This document shows, one piece after another, positions 45,379 to 54,312 of a stretch of DNA of 64,000 nt. The position numbers and the translations under genes were made by a program. Each line of letters starts with the position of its first letter. Within the stretch, counting starts at the first letter, position 1. Under the pieces are notes generated by a model, which was not told the origin of the DNA, did not search any database, and saw nothing but the letters and a program-made list of their open reading frames with translations. Origin of the DNA: Desulfosoma caldarium (GTDB lineage: Bacteria; Desulfobacterota; Syntrophobacteria; Syntrophobacterales; DSM-9756); the NCBI RefSeq assembly GCF_003751385.1, contig NZ_RJVA01000010.1:496001-560000 (forward strand). The letters run 5' to 3'.

Positions 45379-46584
45379 GTGGCAGCACAAATTCTTACCG
45401 GAAACCAAACAGCAGCCTTGGCAGCAAAATTGTGCCGAGTTCAGGTGGTCGCCGCCTATCCCATCACGCCCCAGTCCAAGATTCCCGAGGTGCTTTCCGA
45501 GTATGTGGAAAGGGGCGAGCTGCAGGCGGAATTCGTTCGCGTGGAAAGTGAACATTCCGCCATGGGGGTCTGTATTTCCGCCTCCCTCGTGGGCGCCCGC
45601 GCCTTTACCGCAACGGCCGCCAATGGACTGGCCTACATGCATGAACAGCTTCACTGGGCCGCGGGAGCGCGCGTGCCCATTGTCATGCCGGTCACCAACA
45701 GAGGACTGGGCGCCCCATGGACCATTTTGAACGACATGCAGGACAGCATCGCTCAAAGGGACACGGGCTGGATGCAGCTTTATTGCCAGAACAATCAGGA
45801 AATCCTCGACCAAATTATCCTCGGCTACAAGGTTGCGGAACGGCTCCTCGTGCCGGTGATGGTCTGTTTTGACGGATTTCGCCTCTCCCACACCATGATG
45901 CCTGTGGATGTGCCCGACCAAGAGGCCGTGGATGCCTTTCTGCCGCCTTTTACCCCACCATATCAGTTGGATCCCGAACGGCCAATCAACATCAATCCGG
46001 TGGTCATGACGGATCCCCTTCCGGGGTCTGACGGCCGCCTACACCCAGGGTACATGGGCATTCGTCGACGCCTTCAAGAGGCCTTGGAGTCGGCTGTGGA
46101 CGTCATAGCGGAAGAGGGTCGAATCTTTGGGGAGCGCTTCGGCCGAAGCTACGAGCACCCCATCATTGAATACCAATTGGACGATGCCGAGATCGTTTTT
46201 GTCACCATGGGTTCTTTGGGCAGTGAGGCTTCTGAGGCCTGTGATCTTCTGCGGGAACAGGGCATCAGGGCGGGTGTGGCCAGCCTTCGTGTCTTTCGAC
46301 CGTTTCCCAAGCAGGCCGTTCGGGATTCTCTTTGCCGGGCACCACGGCTGGCTGTGGTGGAAAAAGCGATCAGTTACGGCCTGGAAGGCGCTTTGGCGAC
46401 GGAAATCAAGGCGGCGCTCTACGGTTTGAACGACAGGCAGCCCATCGTCGCCAATTACATCGTCGGTCTTGGAGGCAAGGACGTCAAACCGTCAGACCTT
46501 TGCGACATCGCGCGCCAGGCCTTGACGTTCGGCCGCCATGAGGACGCACCATCCCATGCCATTTGGTTTTCCAATGAAATTTAA
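45379..46584 (+). CDS. porA: 2-oxoacid:ferredoxin oxidoreductase, alpha subunit (PorA-like)
   Basis: 401 residues, GTG start. The alpha-subunit signature is clear: TGNQTAALAAKLCRVQVVAAYPITPQ (residues of the pyrimidine-binding family), VESEHSAMGVCISASLVGARAFTATAANGL, and the C-terminal transketolase-type domain (VFVTMGSLGSEASEACDLLRE). The enzyme interconverts pyruvate or a related 2-oxoacid and acyl-CoA plus CO2 with ferredoxin in the cytosol. Substrate cannot be told from sequence alone. It is followed after 16 bases by porB. Confidence 0.9.
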   Translation: MAAQILTGNQTAALAAKLCRVQVVAAYPITPQSKIPEVLSEYVERGELQAEFVRVESEHSAMGVCISASLVGARAFTATAANGLAYMHEQLHWAAGARVPIVMPVTNRGLGAPWTILNDMQDSIAQRDTGWMQLYCQNNQEILDQIILGYKVAERLLVPVMVCFDGFRLSHTMMPVDVPDQEAVDAFLPPFTPPYQLDPERPININPVVMTDPLPGSDGRLHPGYMGIRRRLQEALESAVDVIAEEGRIFGERFGRSYEHPIIEYQLDDAEIVFVTMGSLGSEASEACDLLREQGIRAGVASLRVFRPFPKQAVRDSLCRAPRLAVVEKAISYGLEGALATEIKAALYGLNDRQPIVANYIVGLGGKDVKPSDLCDIARQALTFGRHEDAPSHAIWFSNEI

Positions 46585-46600
46585 CGAACAAGGACGGATT

Positions 46601-47500
46601 ATGCCCACCGCATTGATGGATCTTCCCGAAAAAGAATACATTCTGCCCGGCACACGAACCTGCGCCGGATGCGGCCTTCCCATCGCCTACCGCCACATCC
46701 TCAAGGCCTTGGGTCCCAAGACCATTGTGACCCTGCCGGCCTGTTGCCTCACCATTTTGCACGGCATGTACCCCAAGACGCCGGTGCTCGTGAATGCCGT
46801 CAACAACGTCTTTGGGGGGACCGCCGCTTCGGCTTCTGGACTAGCCGCCGGCCTGAAAGCTTTGGGCAAAGACGACTATGTGGTCCTGGCCATGGCTGGA
46901 GACGGGGGCACGTTCGACATGGGCATTCAAGCGCTCAGCGGCGCCGCAGAACGCCAAACCAACTTTATCTACGTCTGCTACGACAATGAAGCCTACATGA
47001 ACACGGGTGTGCAGCGTTCCAGTGCCACGCCGTCCGGAGCCATCACGACGACGACTCCGGTGCGCCCCAAGGAACAGCCGAAAAAAGATTTCATTCAAAT
47101 CATGGAAGCCCATCACCCGGCATACCTGGCCACCACGTGCTCGTCCTACCCCATGGACCTCTATGACAAATTTTCCAAGGCTCGCCACATTCAGGGAACG
47201 CGCTTCATTCACCTGACCGTCCCCTGCCCTGCGGGCTGGGGCTTTCCCACGCGGGAAACCATCAAAATTGGTCGACTGGCCGTCGAAACCGGCGTGATCG
47301 TCCTCTACGAAGTGGAAAACGGTGTGTTTCGCCTCACGGGAAAGAGCCTGAGTTTGGCCAAGACACGACGCAAACGCCCCGTGGAAGATTACCTTAAGAG
47401 GCAGGCGCGCTTTAAGAAAATGACGCCCGAACAGATGGAGGCGTTTCAGAAAGAGGTGGATGCGCGATGGGAAACCCTTCTCGCTCGGGCCGGTTTCTAG
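46601..47500 (+). CDS. porB: 2-oxoacid:ferredoxin oxidoreductase, beta subunit (PorB-like)
   Basis: 299 residues from MPTALMDLPEKEYI, with AAGGAC upstream. It binds thiamine diphosphate: GDGGTFDMGIQALSGAAE with the downstream CYDNEAYMNTG block. Cysteines for a [4Fe-4S] cluster include CAGCGLP. The C-terminal KRPVEDYLKRQARFKKM extension fits the four-subunit type. The gamma and delta subunits (porG, porD) are not beside it. Confidence 0.9.
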   Translation: MPTALMDLPEKEYILPGTRTCAGCGLPIAYRHILKALGPKTIVTLPACCLTILHGMYPKTPVLVNAVNNVFGGTAASASGLAAGLKALGKDDYVVLAMAGDGGTFDMGIQALSGAAERQTNFIYVCYDNEAYMNTGVQRSSATPSGAITTTTPVRPKEQPKKDFIQIMEAHHPAYLATTCSSYPMDLYDKFSKARHIQGTRFIHLTVPCPAGWGFPTRETIKIGRLAVETGVIVLYEVENGVFRLTGKSLSLAKTRRKRPVEDYLKRQARFKKMTPEQMEAFQKEVDARWETLLARAGF

Positions 47501-48099
47501 CAGCCCGGACGAGAACGCCCATCTTGCATCCTCCACCAGCCATCCATCATCCCCACTAAAGGGAGAAAACACAGCGACCGCGCGGTTAAAGACACCAGCC
47601 TGTGCGGGGGTGGCGGTTTTAAGCCTGCTCGGAAGGCCTCGAGCCATGAGTCCGAAAAGGCCGTGTGTGGGCGAGGCGCACGTCGCAAAAACCCACGCCG
47701 GCATCTTTTTTCCCTTTCCCTCAACACCCCCTTGACTTTCCTGCCGTCATCGATGTTTTGTAGTGAAAGAGTAGAAAATTGGTCCGATTGGAAGTGGATC
47801 ATGAAATTTGTGAAAAATTGTCGTGCGGATGCCACGAAGGATGTGGCGGAAGCTCCGGTAGGTCTGCCCATGAAAAAACGACATTGTTCCAATTTGGGAG
47901 CGGAGTCTCCGGCCTTGGCCATTAAGAACTATGAAGAGGGTCACGCGGATTCAGAGGCCGACATCGCTCGGCCTGCGGCTTCTCGCCCGAATGACGGCTT
48001 CCGTTGCGACACGGAAACGCCCAGCCCGGTCTCGGTCTGCATGGAGTGCGACAACGATTCGGGCTGCGAATGGCCGGCGGTAGGGAGTCAACAAACACC
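47501..48099. other. Intergenic region after porAB
   Basis: About 600 bases. The first 210 contain several GC-rich inverted segments ending in a terminator-like hairpin (47659-47711). The rest contains one low-confidence small reading frame (see 47801-48103). I saw no tRNA and could not match a riboswitch by eye. Confidence 0.4.
47659..47711 (+). terminator. Terminator-like hairpin after porAB
   Basis: GGCCGTGTGTGGG can pair, with a bulge, with CCCACGCCGGC, followed by ATCTTTTTT. It lies about 160 bases beyond porB. It could end porAB or belong to a structured leader for the MOSC gene. Confidence 0.45.
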
Positions 48100-48103
48100 G
48101 TGA
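47801..48103 (+). CDS. Small cysteine-containing reading frame of unknown nature, coupled to the MOSC gene
   Basis: A frame of about 100 residues from MKFVKNCRADATK, ending with TGA that overlaps the GTG start of the MOSC protein (GTGA). The C-terminal half has five cysteines (CDTE, CMECDNDSGC) and a charged, Ser/Pro-rich composition. No family is recognised and no good ribosome site is seen, so it may be a chance frame. The four-base overlap is the main argument for it. Confidence 0.3.
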   Translation: MKFVKNCRADATKDVAEAPVGLPMKKRHCSNLGAESPALAIKNYEEGHADSEADIARPAASRPNDGFRCDTETPSPVSVCMECDNDSGCEWPAVGSQQTP

Positions 48104-48564
48104 CAACGAAGCGATCGGCAGACAGCTTACCCCGAGTGGTGTCTTTGGCCGTGAGCCGAAAAAAGGGCACACGCAAGATCTGCGTACCAGAGGTTGTTTT
48201 GGTCGCCGAGAAAGGTATTGCTGGGGATGCCCATGCAGGTCCCGGCGATCGGCAGGTCAGTTTTCTTGCTTCGGAGAGCATTCAAAGGCTCTGCGCGCAA
48301 GGCCTACAGGTGGACTTTGGCGATTTTGCCGAAAACATAGCCACCGAGGGTGTGGACTGGCTCTCCGTGCCCATAGGGACCCGCTTTGCGCTGGGCAAGG
48401 AAGCGGTGGTCGAGGTCCGTCGCATCGGCAAGGAATGCCATGGGAAGTGCGCCATTTTCTACCAGGCGGGCAATTGCATCATGCCCCGAGAAGGGGTGTT
48501 TGCCCGCGTCATTCAAGGTGGGCGCGTTCGGGTAGGCGATGTGATTCGCCGCGTGGATGCGTGA
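48100..48564 (+). CDS. MOSC-domain protein
   Basis: 154 residues from a GTG start (ATG at 48070 is possible). The MOSC pattern is complete: LAVSRKKGTRKI, VEKGIAGDAHAG type (here AEKGIAGDAHAGPGDRQVSFL), FAENIATEGVDWLSVPIGTRF, and the key cysteine block GKECHGKCAIFYQAGNCIMPREGVF. MOSC proteins transfer sulfur or bind molybdenum cofactor; this stand-alone type may serve molybdenum enzymes. No other molybdopterin gene is nearby. Confidence 0.85.
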   Translation: MTTKRSADSLPRVVSLAVSRKKGTRKICVPEVVLVAEKGIAGDAHAGPGDRQVSFLASESIQRLCAQGLQVDFGDFAENIATEGVDWLSVPIGTRFALGKEAVVEVRRIGKECHGKCAIFYQAGNCIMPREGVFARVIQGGRVRVGDVIRRVDA

Positions 48565-48621
48565 ATGCAGCTGCATTGAAGCACCCTTAATCCAAAAAAA
48601 CAAAAGGGGGAGGCAAAAACC

Positions 48622-48894
48622 ATGAAGCCTTTCGGCCCCATTTCCAGCCGCCAGCAAGCACTCAAGACGGCCGAGTTCATTTGGTCTCGGCCACAAGATC
48701 CCCTGCTGCGCTCTCTTCCCCTTGATGAGGTTCGGTTCCTCGAAGGAGGTGCCGTGGAAATTGCCGGCGAGCTGTACCCGGCCCATCGCGCGGTGAGAGC
48801 CCTTGCCGACCACATCTGGGAACATCGCCGCCTTTGGCGGGACGCCGCCAAGAGGGCCATTTTGGGGGATGAGGTTATTGACTGCGGGTGCTGA
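48622..48894 (+). CDS. Small conserved-looking protein of unknown function
   Basis: 90 residues with a strong GGGGGAGG site six bases or so upstream, which supports translation. The sequence is soluble and mixed: SRQQALKTAEFIWSRPQDPLL, then AGELYPAHRAVRALADHIWEH, ending in DEVIDCGC. I recognise no family. It follows the MOSC gene by 57 bases on the same strand and may share its transcript. The C-terminal CGC could bind metal or be redox-active (speculation). Confidence 0.65.
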   Translation: MKPFGPISSRQQALKTAEFIWSRPQDPLLRSLPLDEVRFLEGGAVEIAGELYPAHRAVRALADHIWEHRRLWRDAAKRAILGDEVIDCGC

Positions 48895-49242
48895 AGGTGA
48901 ACCTACACGCAGGGACCGTCATGCCGATTTACCAAGGGGTTCCGGCAGACTTTTTCGGCTGTCTCTTGTCAAAGATTCTTCAGATCGATTAAGCCCGTTC
49001 GAGAAGCAGATTGGCCACGGCGACGGACGCCGGTGCTTGACCTTCACCGTGGGCCGATTTTGTGAAATGAGGCGCAGTACCCTTACTCGGCGCCGCCAAG
49101 GGCTGGTTTATCGGGGGGCTGAATAGAGGCCTTTTCGTGAAGCGGGGCCTTCGGCCGTCCCAACAGAACCGCCTCTGGCCGTCCGCAGGCGCGCCGACCA
49201 GCACGCAAGCCGGTCTTTCGGAACACGGCCGTGCGGCCGGCT
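48895..49242. other. Convergent intergenic region, nothing recognised
   Basis: About 350 bases between the small protein and fabH. It has GC-rich palindromic stretches (for example AAGCCGG ... CCGGCTT near 49210-49246) that may act as terminators, but no clear T tract or gene. Confidence 0.4.
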
Positions 49243-50238
49243 TCAAACCCAACGCATGAGGATACTTCCCCAGGTAAATCCCGCCCCAAAGGCGGACATG
49301 ACGAGGTAGTCGCCCTTCTCCAAAAGGTTTTTTTCGACGACGGCTTCGTACAGGCACAGGGGAATGGTGGCGCCGGTGGTGTTGGCGAAGCGATCAATGT
49401 TGATGATGACCCGATCCATGTCGAGCCCCATGCGGTTGGCGCAGGCTTCGATGATGCGCAAATTGGCCTGATGGGGAATGAAGACCTTGACGTCTTTTCC
49501 GGAAAGGCCGTTGCGTTCAAGGATTTTGACGGACACATTCGCCATCTCTGTGACGGCGAACTTAAAGACCTTTTTCCCTTCTTGGTACACATAGTGCTCT
49601 CGAGCTCTGACCGTTTCTTCACTGGCGGGACGACGGCTTCCCCCTGCTTTCATGTGCAGATGGGGTTCTCCGACGCCGTCGATCCTTTGAATAAAATCTA
49701 AAACCCCATAGCCCTCTTCATCACAGGGTTCCAGGAGCACCGCACCGGCGGCGTCGCCAAACAGGACACAGGTGTTTCGATCCGTATAATCGATGATGCT
49801 GCTCATGACATCGGCGCCGATGGCCAGGACTTTGTCGTACCGGCCCGACTCGATCATCTGCACCCCTGTCGTCATGGAAAAAATGAAGCCCGAGCAGCCC
49901 GCGGAAAGGTCAAATCCCCACGCCTTGTCTGCCCCAATGGCCCGTTGCACCAAACAGGCCGTGGAGGGAAAGAACATGTCGGGCGTGACGGTCCCTACGA
50001 TGATCGCATCCACCTCGGCGGCCGAAACCCCGGCGCGATCCAAGCACTCCCGGGCAGCTCGAGCGGCCATGTAGGAACACCCTAAGCCGGGTTCCAGGAT
50101 ACGCCGTTCCCGAATGCCCGTTCGCGTCACGATCCATTCATCGGTGGTGTCCACCATTTTTTCCAAATCTTCGTTGGTCAGTTTCCGTTCGGGAAGAAAG
50201 CGTCCCACGGAACGGATCCGCACCCGACGTCGGCTCAT
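49243..50238 (-). CDS. fabH: 3-oxoacyl-[acyl-carrier-protein] synthase III
   Basis: 331 residues, with AAAGGATGAGCC before the ATG. It has the FabH triad: Cys in DLSAGCSGFIFSM, His in VFIPHQANLRIIEACANRM and Asn in FANTTGATIPL. The substrate-binding blocks TDEWIVTRTGIRERRI and GDGAGAVLLE type (here GDAAGAVLLEP) are present. It condenses an acyl-CoA with malonyl-ACP to start fatty acid synthesis. It starts 11 bases after the SDR stop, so the two may act together. Confidence 0.93.
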   Translation of the reverse strand: MSRRRVRIRSVGRFLPERKLTNEDLEKMVDTTDEWIVTRTGIRERRILEPGLGCSYMAARAARECLDRAGVSAAEVDAIIVGTVTPDMFFPSTACLVQRAIGADKAWGFDLSAGCSGFIFSMTTGVQMIESGRYDKVLAIGADVMSSIIDYTDRNTCVLFGDAAGAVLLEPCDEEGYGVLDFIQRIDGVGEPHLHMKAGGSRRPASEETVRAREHYVYQEGKKVFKFAVTEMANVSVKILERNGLSGKDVKVFIPHQANLRIIEACANRMGLDMDRVIINIDRFANTTGATIPLCLYEAVVEKNLLEKGDYLVMSAFGAGFTWGSILMRWV

Positions 50239-50249
50239 GGCTCATCCTT

Positions 50250-51041
50250 TCACATCACGCCTTTGTAGTATCCCCCGTCGATGTGGATGGACGCTCCCGT
50301 GATGTACCCGGCGTGTTCCGACGCGAGAAAGGCCACGAGGGCCGCAAATTCTTCGGGAGTACCCAAACGACCCATGGGAATGGTGGCACGCCATCGATCG
50401 ATGACCGCCTCCGGCGTGGTTCCTTCCTTTTGGGCTGTCACCACGGCCAGGCTACGCACCCTCTCGGTGAGTGTGTAGCCGGGACAGACGTTGTTCACCG
50501 TGATGTTGTAGGGGGCCAATTCGTTGGATAAGGTTTTGGCCAAGCCCACCACCCCGGATCGAATGGTGTTGGAGAGAATCAGGCCGTCAATGGGCTGTTT
50601 GACCGAAACCGAGGTCATGTTGATAATGCGGCCCCAACGCTTCTCCATCATGACCGGCACGGCTTCCCGTGTCATGACGATGGTGCTCAGGAGATTTAAG
50701 CGAAACCCGAAATGCCACAAATCCTCATCGATTTCGAGAAAGCTCTTGGCAGGCGGCCCCCCGGCATTGTTAACCAAAATATCCACGGTGCCGAAATGGT
50801 CAAGGCCCTGGCGAATAAAGTGACGAGCCTGTTCGGAAACGGTCACGTCGGCTGGAATCCCGATGACCTCGCTTCCCGTTGCCGCCGTAATCTCTTCCAC
50901 CGCCTTAGGAAGTTCAGGATCGTCTAACCCGCAAATGGCCACTTTGGCCCCTTCCCGGCACAATGCCATGGCCACAGCCTTTCCCAATCCCTGACTGGCT
51001 CCAGCCACAAAAGCCACCTTGCCATTAAGCCCCAGATCCAT
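50250..51041 (-). CDS. FabG-like short-chain dehydrogenase with a non-canonical active site
   Basis: 263 residues from MDLGLNGKVAF, with GGAGG seven bases upstream; the longer frame has no site. Rossmann motif VAGASQGLG (about 12-20), NNAG (~91-94) and the end IHIDGGYY are typical. The active site is not: where Y-x-x-x-K is expected (about 157-161) the sequence is SNTIR, with MTSVSVKQPIDG before it, so both Tyr and Lys are replaced. A subgroup of FabG-like SDRs with this pattern exists, of unclear activity. It lies between a methyltransferase and fabH, suggesting lipid metabolism (inference). Confidence 0.87.
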   Translation of the reverse strand: MDLGLNGKVAFVAGASQGLGKAVAMALCREGAKVAICGLDDPELPKAVEEITAATGSEVIGIPADVTVSEQARHFIRQGLDHFGTVDILVNNAGGPPAKSFLEIDEDLWHFGFRLNLLSTIVMTREAVPVMMEKRWGRIINMTSVSVKQPIDGLILSNTIRSGVVGLAKTLSNELAPYNITVNNVCPGYTLTERVRSLAVVTAQKEGTTPEAVIDRWRATIPMGRLGTPEEFAALVAFLASEHAGYITGASIHIDGGYYKGVM

Positions 51042-51079
51042 AAGCCCTCCTTTGCTTGAACTCCACGGCTGTCTTCGGC

Positions 51080-51868
51080 TCACCAACACCCCGTATGCAA
51101 CCGAAGCATGGCCGGAGTATAGCCGCCGATTTTCTGGTAGATGAAAAAAGGGGGCATCACTTGAAGTTCCTGCCCGCTGCCCTTGCCACATTCCATATGC
51201 ACAAGCTTCGCCGGCGCGTCGTGGTGCGAATGGATGAGGGTCAGCCGCTTTGGGCGCAGTCCGGCTTGCATGGAGGCCATCACCAAATCGTCCAGCCGAG
51301 ATGCCGGATAAATCACGGCCAAACGTCCTCCTTTTCGTAGAAGGTAGGATGCAGACTGCAACATATCCTGCACCGCGCCGCATATCTCGTGCCGAGCCAT
51401 CGCCTTTTGGAGGTTCGGATTCATTCTTCCCGAACGAAGCCGGCGATAGGGAGGATTGGAGACCACAAGGTCAAATCCTTCCGGTGGAAAAACCTCTTGC
51501 ACGTCCTTCCAGTCCATGCACAGAATACGCACGCGGTCGGCCAATCCGTTAATTTCCGCGTTTTTCACGGCCAAGGCCGCCAAATGTTTCTGAATTTCCA
51601 CACCCACCCATTGCGATCCAGCCTGCCGCATCGCTAAGGCCAACAGCACCACGCCGCACCCTGTTCCCAATTCCATGATGCGATCCGTGGCCCTAACGCG
51701 GGTTAGCCCTGCCAGGAGCACCGCATCAATGGAAAACCGATAGCCCCGCCGGTCCTGGTAAAGGGACAAATTCCCCTGAAAGAGGCGGTCACAGGTGACG
51801 GCATCCCCGTCGTTCACACCTCCATCAAGGTTCACCTCTCCTCGGGCAACCAACATAGAACCAGGCAT
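51080..51868 (-). CDS. TrmN6/YfiC-like SAM-dependent methyltransferase
   Basis: About 262 residues from MPGSMLVARGEVN, preceded by GAGGT; an ATG at 51937 is also possible. Class I methyltransferase motifs: the LELGTGCGVVLLALA type motif I (here MELGTGCGVVLL), the acidic IEIQ-like GVEIQ, and NPPY in LVVSNPPYRRL, which marks N6-adenine methylation. The closest known type is tRNA1(Val) adenine-37 N6-methyltransferase. The gene starts about 80 bases after the DUF1015 stop. Confidence 0.85.
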   Translation of the reverse strand: MPGSMLVARGEVNLDGGVNDGDAVTCDRLFQGNLSLYQDRRGYRFSIDAVLLAGLTRVRATDRIMELGTGCGVVLLALAMRQAGSQWVGVEIQKHLAALAVKNAEINGLADRVRILCMDWKDVQEVFPPEGFDLVVSNPPYRRLRSGRMNPNLQKAMARHEICGAVQDMLQSASYLLRKGGRLAVIYPASRLDDLVMASMQAGLRPKRLTLIHSHHDAPAKLVHMECGKGSGQELQVMPPFFIYQKIGGYTPAMLRLHTGCW

Positions 51869-51946
51869 GATCACGACCTCACACCCATCTCCAGAACGGG
51901 CCGCCATGAGCGGACGCGAAAGCGGGAAGCGGCGCATCTTGGCGGT

Positions 51947-53299
51947 TCATGAAGACGACGCGCCGACCGTCTCTGCCGGATCCATGGAATGCATGACAAG
52001 ACCGCTGAACACTTTCGGATAAAAATACGTGGCCTTGTGCGGCATAATCAAGCCGGCTCGCGCCACATCCCTAACCTGGTCCACTCGCGTTGGATTGACG
52101 AAAAAGCCCATGGCCGCCTCTCCGGCGGCAATGGCGGCCAGAGCCTCGTCGCAATCATGGCAGAAGCAAATGTTTTCCGCATCGGACAAATACGCCTCAT
52201 CCAGGCCCAAAAGGCCTCGCAGCACGAGATGATCCACGATCACCACATCCAGGTCACGCAACACCTCGGGAAAGCCTCTGTTCGCGAGAAAAGACCGAGC
52301 GGCGTTCCTATCCACGTGAAGCACCCAATAGGCATCGCCGCCATGGTACACGAATCCGATGGCCGTCTCCTTCAGGGCACGGAAAGATGCCAAACGCTCC
52401 AGCCACGCTGCCCGTCCTGCATCACTCATGGGATAAGACAACACCTTAAAAAACGGTTCGCCCTCGGCGATGACCTTTGACGCCCTGCGCACCTCCAGGC
52501 GAGGCAACAACCGGTGGGTGGGCAGCACCACAAGACCGTCGTCTTCCATGGGACAAAAGTAGGTGAGCACATAATGAAAAGGCGCGGTGTGCGGAGCGTC
52601 GCGATGTTTTTCCATCATGAGGCGACGATAATTGAGGGCGGTTTCATACCGATGATGGCCGTCGGCAATGAAAATGTCCTTATCCGCCATGAGGCTTTGA
52701 AGATGCTGCACCTCTTCGGCATGCTTCATGCGATAAAGGCGGTGTAGGCAACCCCGAAAATCTTGACATTGCACCAAGGCTTCCCCGCTTTGGTGCGCTT
52801 CCAGAAGCTCCCGCACGCGCCCATCGGCATCGCTAAACAACACGAAAATGGGACTGAAATGCACGTGGCACTGCATCAAAAGGGCCAGCCGTTCGTCTTT
52901 GACCTTTTGAAACGTGCGTTCGTGAGGCCGCACGCATCCTTGCCCGAATTCTTCGAGGCGAAGCAGACCAAAGAACCCTTGACGAACCTTGCGAGCCCCC
53001 TGAAACGGGTATTCAAGGGCATAGGGGAAAAAGGCCGGCTGTGATTCGCGCACAAGGATGCCTTCCCGGCACCACTGATGAAGATATTGGGAAGCACGCG
53101 TGTGCGCGTTGTTCTGAGGTGTATCCTCATCCGTTGTCTTTCCTCGTTCGAGACGAATCATGTGATAAGGATGCATGGCATAAAAGGCATCTTGTTCCGC
53201 AGGACTGATGATGTCGTACGGGGGTGCCATCACGCGACCAAGATCCCCCACGCGGTCGAGGTTGTAACGAAGCGCGCGAAAAGGAGCTACGACGGCCAT
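51947..53299 (-). CDS. DUF1015 family protein (possible small-molecule kinase)
   Basis: 450 residues from MAVVAPFRALRYNL, with AAAGG upstream; an earlier frame start adds 34 unsupported residues. DUF1015 blocks: VMAPPYDIISPAEQDAFY, MIRLERGK, VRPHERTFQKVKDERLALL, FIADGHHRYETALNYR, and a His/Asp-rich C-terminal stretch with VHDIDV type ends. The family includes SerK, an ADP-dependent free serine kinase of archaea and some bacteria, but the function of this member is unknown. It is followed by the methyltransferase on the same strand. Confidence 0.85.
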   Translation of the reverse strand: MAVVAPFRALRYNLDRVGDLGRVMAPPYDIISPAEQDAFYAMHPYHMIRLERGKTTDEDTPQNNAHTRASQYLHQWCREGILVRESQPAFFPYALEYPFQGARKVRQGFFGLLRLEEFGQGCVRPHERTFQKVKDERLALLMQCHVHFSPIFVLFSDADGRVRELLEAHQSGEALVQCQDFRGCLHRLYRMKHAEEVQHLQSLMADKDIFIADGHHRYETALNYRRLMMEKHRDAPHTAPFHYVLTYFCPMEDDGLVVLPTHRLLPRLEVRRASKVIAEGEPFFKVLSYPMSDAGRAAWLERLASFRALKETAIGFVYHGGDAYWVLHVDRNAARSFLANRGFPEVLRDLDVVIVDHLVLRGLLGLDEAYLSDAENICFCHDCDEALAAIAAGEAAMGFFVNPTRVDQVRDVARAGLIMPHKATYFYPKVFSGLVMHSMDPAETVGASSS

Positions 53300-53437
53300 G
53301 AATACATTGCCTTTCTTGAAAGAGAAAGAGGTTCTCGGTGCCCCGCCTTTCGGTGAAACACCGTTCCAAGTAAGCAAGCTCTGACAACGCCTCCGTATCA
53401 CACGAGCGCCTCGTAAGCAAGAAGGCCCTGCACACCC

Positions 53438-54187
53438 TCACTCTCCGGACAGCCCACGAAAATCGTAGCCAGAAAAGGGCAATCCCATAAAATCCATCAC
53501 CCAGCGGGCGAGATCGAGCCAGTGCATGGAAAATTCCACCACAGCATGATCACTGGAAGCGATGACACTCTCGGACCGCGGAAAATGTTTTTCCGGAACA
53601 GGCACAGCCATCGCTTCCCCGGCGAGGCCGTGCTTCTGAAGAGATTCCCTGTATCGAGCGGCCAGTTCACCGCTTTGACTCATGGGCGCATCAAAGAGAA
53701 AGTGCACTTCCACGGGGGGAAAAGCTTGAAGGAACGAAAGAATCGCCTTCAGGGCAACCTCGGTGACTTCGGATAGGCGATAGCTTCGAGAGAGGCCCGC
53801 CACATCGCGCAAAGCGCCGTCATTGGCCAAGACCATGGGCCTTTGGAGAAAAAGGCTTTCCACCGTGATGTGCACATTATGGGCGTCCACCCACAAAGGG
53901 TAGCGACGCCACCGAGTGCCGCGCACCCTTTTGGCCAGCCGATGCAACGCACGACTTTGTGAAAACACACCTCGGCGAAGGAGATCTCGGTCGGTGCGCA
54001 CCAAGGCAAAGCGATCCCCGACCCACTGCAGAGCGGCTTCGCGCGGGTAGCCTCGGTCTTGAAACCAAAGAAAGTCGCGGGCCGCCTGGTAAATTTTTTC
54101 ACCAGAAGCCGCTTGCTGGCACGAAGGCATGGTCAACATCTGGTCAGAGAGGTTATTCGAGAATAGGGTAATTGACGCCAATGGCAT
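53438..54187 (-). CDS. DUF434 family protein
   Basis: Up to 249 residues; a later start at MLTMPSCQQA (54139) is as likely. The DUF434 N-terminal part (AARDFLWFQDRGYPREAALQWVGDRFALVRTDRDLLRRGVF, abridged here as key blocks FLWFQDRGY and WVGDRF) is followed by a second domain with YPLWVDAHNVHITVE and HFLFDAPMSQSGELAARY, an acidic-residue pattern resembling a nuclease fold. Its role is unknown. It lies 140 bases upstream of DUF1015. Confidence 0.8.
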   Translation of the reverse strand: MPLASITLFSNNLSDQMLTMPSCQQAASGEKIYQAARDFLWFQDRGYPREAALQWVGDRFALVRTDRDLLRRGVFSQSRALHRLAKRVRGTRWRRYPLWVDAHNVHITVESLFLQRPMVLANDGALRDVAGLSRSYRLSEVTEVALKAILSFLQAFPPVEVHFLFDAPMSQSGELAARYRESLQKHGLAGEAMAVPVPEKHFPRSESVIASSDHAVVEFSMHWLDLARWVMDFMGLPFSGYDFRGLSGE

Positions 54188-54312
54188 AAATCAAGATTTG
54201 ACTCCATGGCGTCAGGATGCGTGCTTGGGAAGGGAGCGCACCATGGCGGTTCAGGGTTCAAAGGGACCGGCAGGTGGCGGCCCCTTGTTTTAAGAAATGG
54301 ATTTTCGACGGT

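Noticed and set aside
47501-47800. Molybdenum-cofactor or other riboswitch ahead of the MOSC gene
   Set aside because: Hairpins and a terminator-like end exist, but I could not match any riboswitch consensus by eye, so only a terminator-like hairpin is listed.
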